DNA of 64,000 nt from Geothrix campi (GTDB lineage: Bacteria; Acidobacteriota; Holophagae; Holophagales; Holophagaceae). A program made the translations under genes and the position numbers. The stretch spans positions 682,001-746,000 of the forward strand of contig NZ_JANHMP010000001.1 in the NCBI RefSeq assembly GCF_024609265.1, given 5' to 3'. Of the stretch, positions 63,654 through 64,000 are shown in pieces. The notes below the pieces were generated by a model that saw only the letters and a program-made list of their open reading frames with translations, was not told the DNA's origin and ran no database searches. The first letter of the stretch is position 1; every line of letters starts with the position of its first letter.

Positions 63654-64000
63654 ATGGACCTAGCTGCGTTGAAGTTCGATTCCGCCGGCCTCATCCCCGG
63701 CATCGTGCAGGACCGCACCGGCGAGGTGCGCATGATGGCCTGGCTCAACCGCGAGGCCCTCCAGCGCACCCTCGACTCCGGCTTCGTCACCTTCTGGAGC
63801 CGCTCGCGCGCATCGCTCTGGGTGAAGGGTGAGACCAGCGGGAATCGGCTCCGCCTCGTGCAGATCCTCCCGGATTGCGACGCGGACGCCCTGCTCATCG
63901 TGGCCGATCCCGAAGGCCCCAGCTGCCATCGCGGTACGGAAAGCTGCTTCGACCCTGATCCGGAGGGCCATCCCGAGACGCCCCCCAGGCCTGCCACCCT
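63654..64000 (+). CDS. hisI: Phosphoribosyl-AMP cyclohydrolase, cut by window end
   Basis: Opens the purine ring of PR-AMP. The first 115 or so residues are present: LDLAALKFDSAG-type start, GIVQDRTGEVRMMAWLNREAL (HisI signature), FWSRSRASLWVKGETSGN, the metal site LPDCDADALLIVAD and the zinc cysteines in GPSCHRGTESCF. The frame is open to base 64000, so it could continue into a fused hisE domain (hisIE); that cannot be told here. Confidence 0.95.
   Translation, partial: MDLAALKFDSAGLIPGIVQDRTGEVRMMAWLNREALQRTLDSGFVTFWSRSRASLWVKGETSGNRLRLVQILPDCDADALLIVADPEGPSCHRGTESCFDPDPEGHPETPPRPAT

Overview
The window is GC-rich, gene-dense chromosomal DNA of a Gram-negative (diderm) bacterium. lpxC, a Kdo-kinase-like protein and rlpA point to an outer membrane with lipopolysaccharide. 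Bacillithiol genes (bshC, bshB1), IorAB-type molybdenum hydroxylases with Tat signals and tandem secreted prolyl oligopeptidases make an acidobacterium, perhaps of the Holophaga/Geothrix type, my best guess. The taxon is inferred from gene content and base composition only. I see no transposase, integrase, prophage, CRISPR array or rRNA.

Layout. 1-5700: metG (cut by the left edge), tag and a cyclophilin on the minus strand; then a plus-strand group of exported protein, lipoprotein, ferredoxin and alpha/beta hydrolase; then CsgG-like and HU/IHF-like genes on minus. 5800-8750: pepA (minus, with a clear intrinsic terminator) diverging from pabB. 8750-15750: a compact minus-strand run, read in the order aldehyde dehydrogenase, small unknown, pta, purN, nnr, tsaE, rmuC, HNH nuclease, with several 4-8 base overlaps. 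15900-17900: a short ORF, an MgtC/DUF4010 membrane protein and an unknown. 17985-26108: a plus-strand operon bshC-bshB1-tilS-ftsH-folP-glmM-ftsW, mostly coupled by stop/start overlaps. 26100-28790: a DUF2344-like protein, a Kdo-kinase-like protein and an exported cyclophilin. 28927-35780: two consecutive molybdenum hydroxylase modules followed by xdhC and a MocA-like cytidylyltransferase. 35860-41760: redox and stress genes (HxlR regulator with a candidate operator, flavodoxin-like protein, thioredoxin, nitroreductase, aldo/keto reductase, ferredoxin-metallo-beta-lactamase fusion) and an isolated urocanase. 41839-45000: a large exported beta-propeller protein and a YchJ protein. 45010-45810: a non-coding interval with an 80-bp tandem repeat, a strong bidirectional terminator and tRNA-Thr(CGT). 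45818-50145: two tandem paralogous secreted prolyl oligopeptidases. 50267-57700: phoH, a membrane protein, tyrS, a DUF4388-like/SPOR protein, rlpA, ispD and lpxC. 57759-64000: a histidine operon hisD-hisC::HAD-hisB-hisH-hisA-hisF-hisI (last gene cut by the right edge).

How the parts work together. bshC and bshB1 supply two steps of bacillithiol synthesis. xdhC and mocA plausibly mature the cofactor of the two molybdenum hydroxylases beside them. In the his operon the aminotransferase carries a HAD phosphatase domain while hisB is dehydratase-only, so the fused domain is the natural candidate for the otherwise missing histidinol-phosphate phosphatase. The most unusual non-coding features are the 80-bp tandem repeat beside tRNA-Thr, an 88-base multi-stem hairpin at 38033-38120, a palindromic HxlR operator candidate, and a 23-bp duplication of ribosome binding site plus start codon at the hisH/hisA junction.
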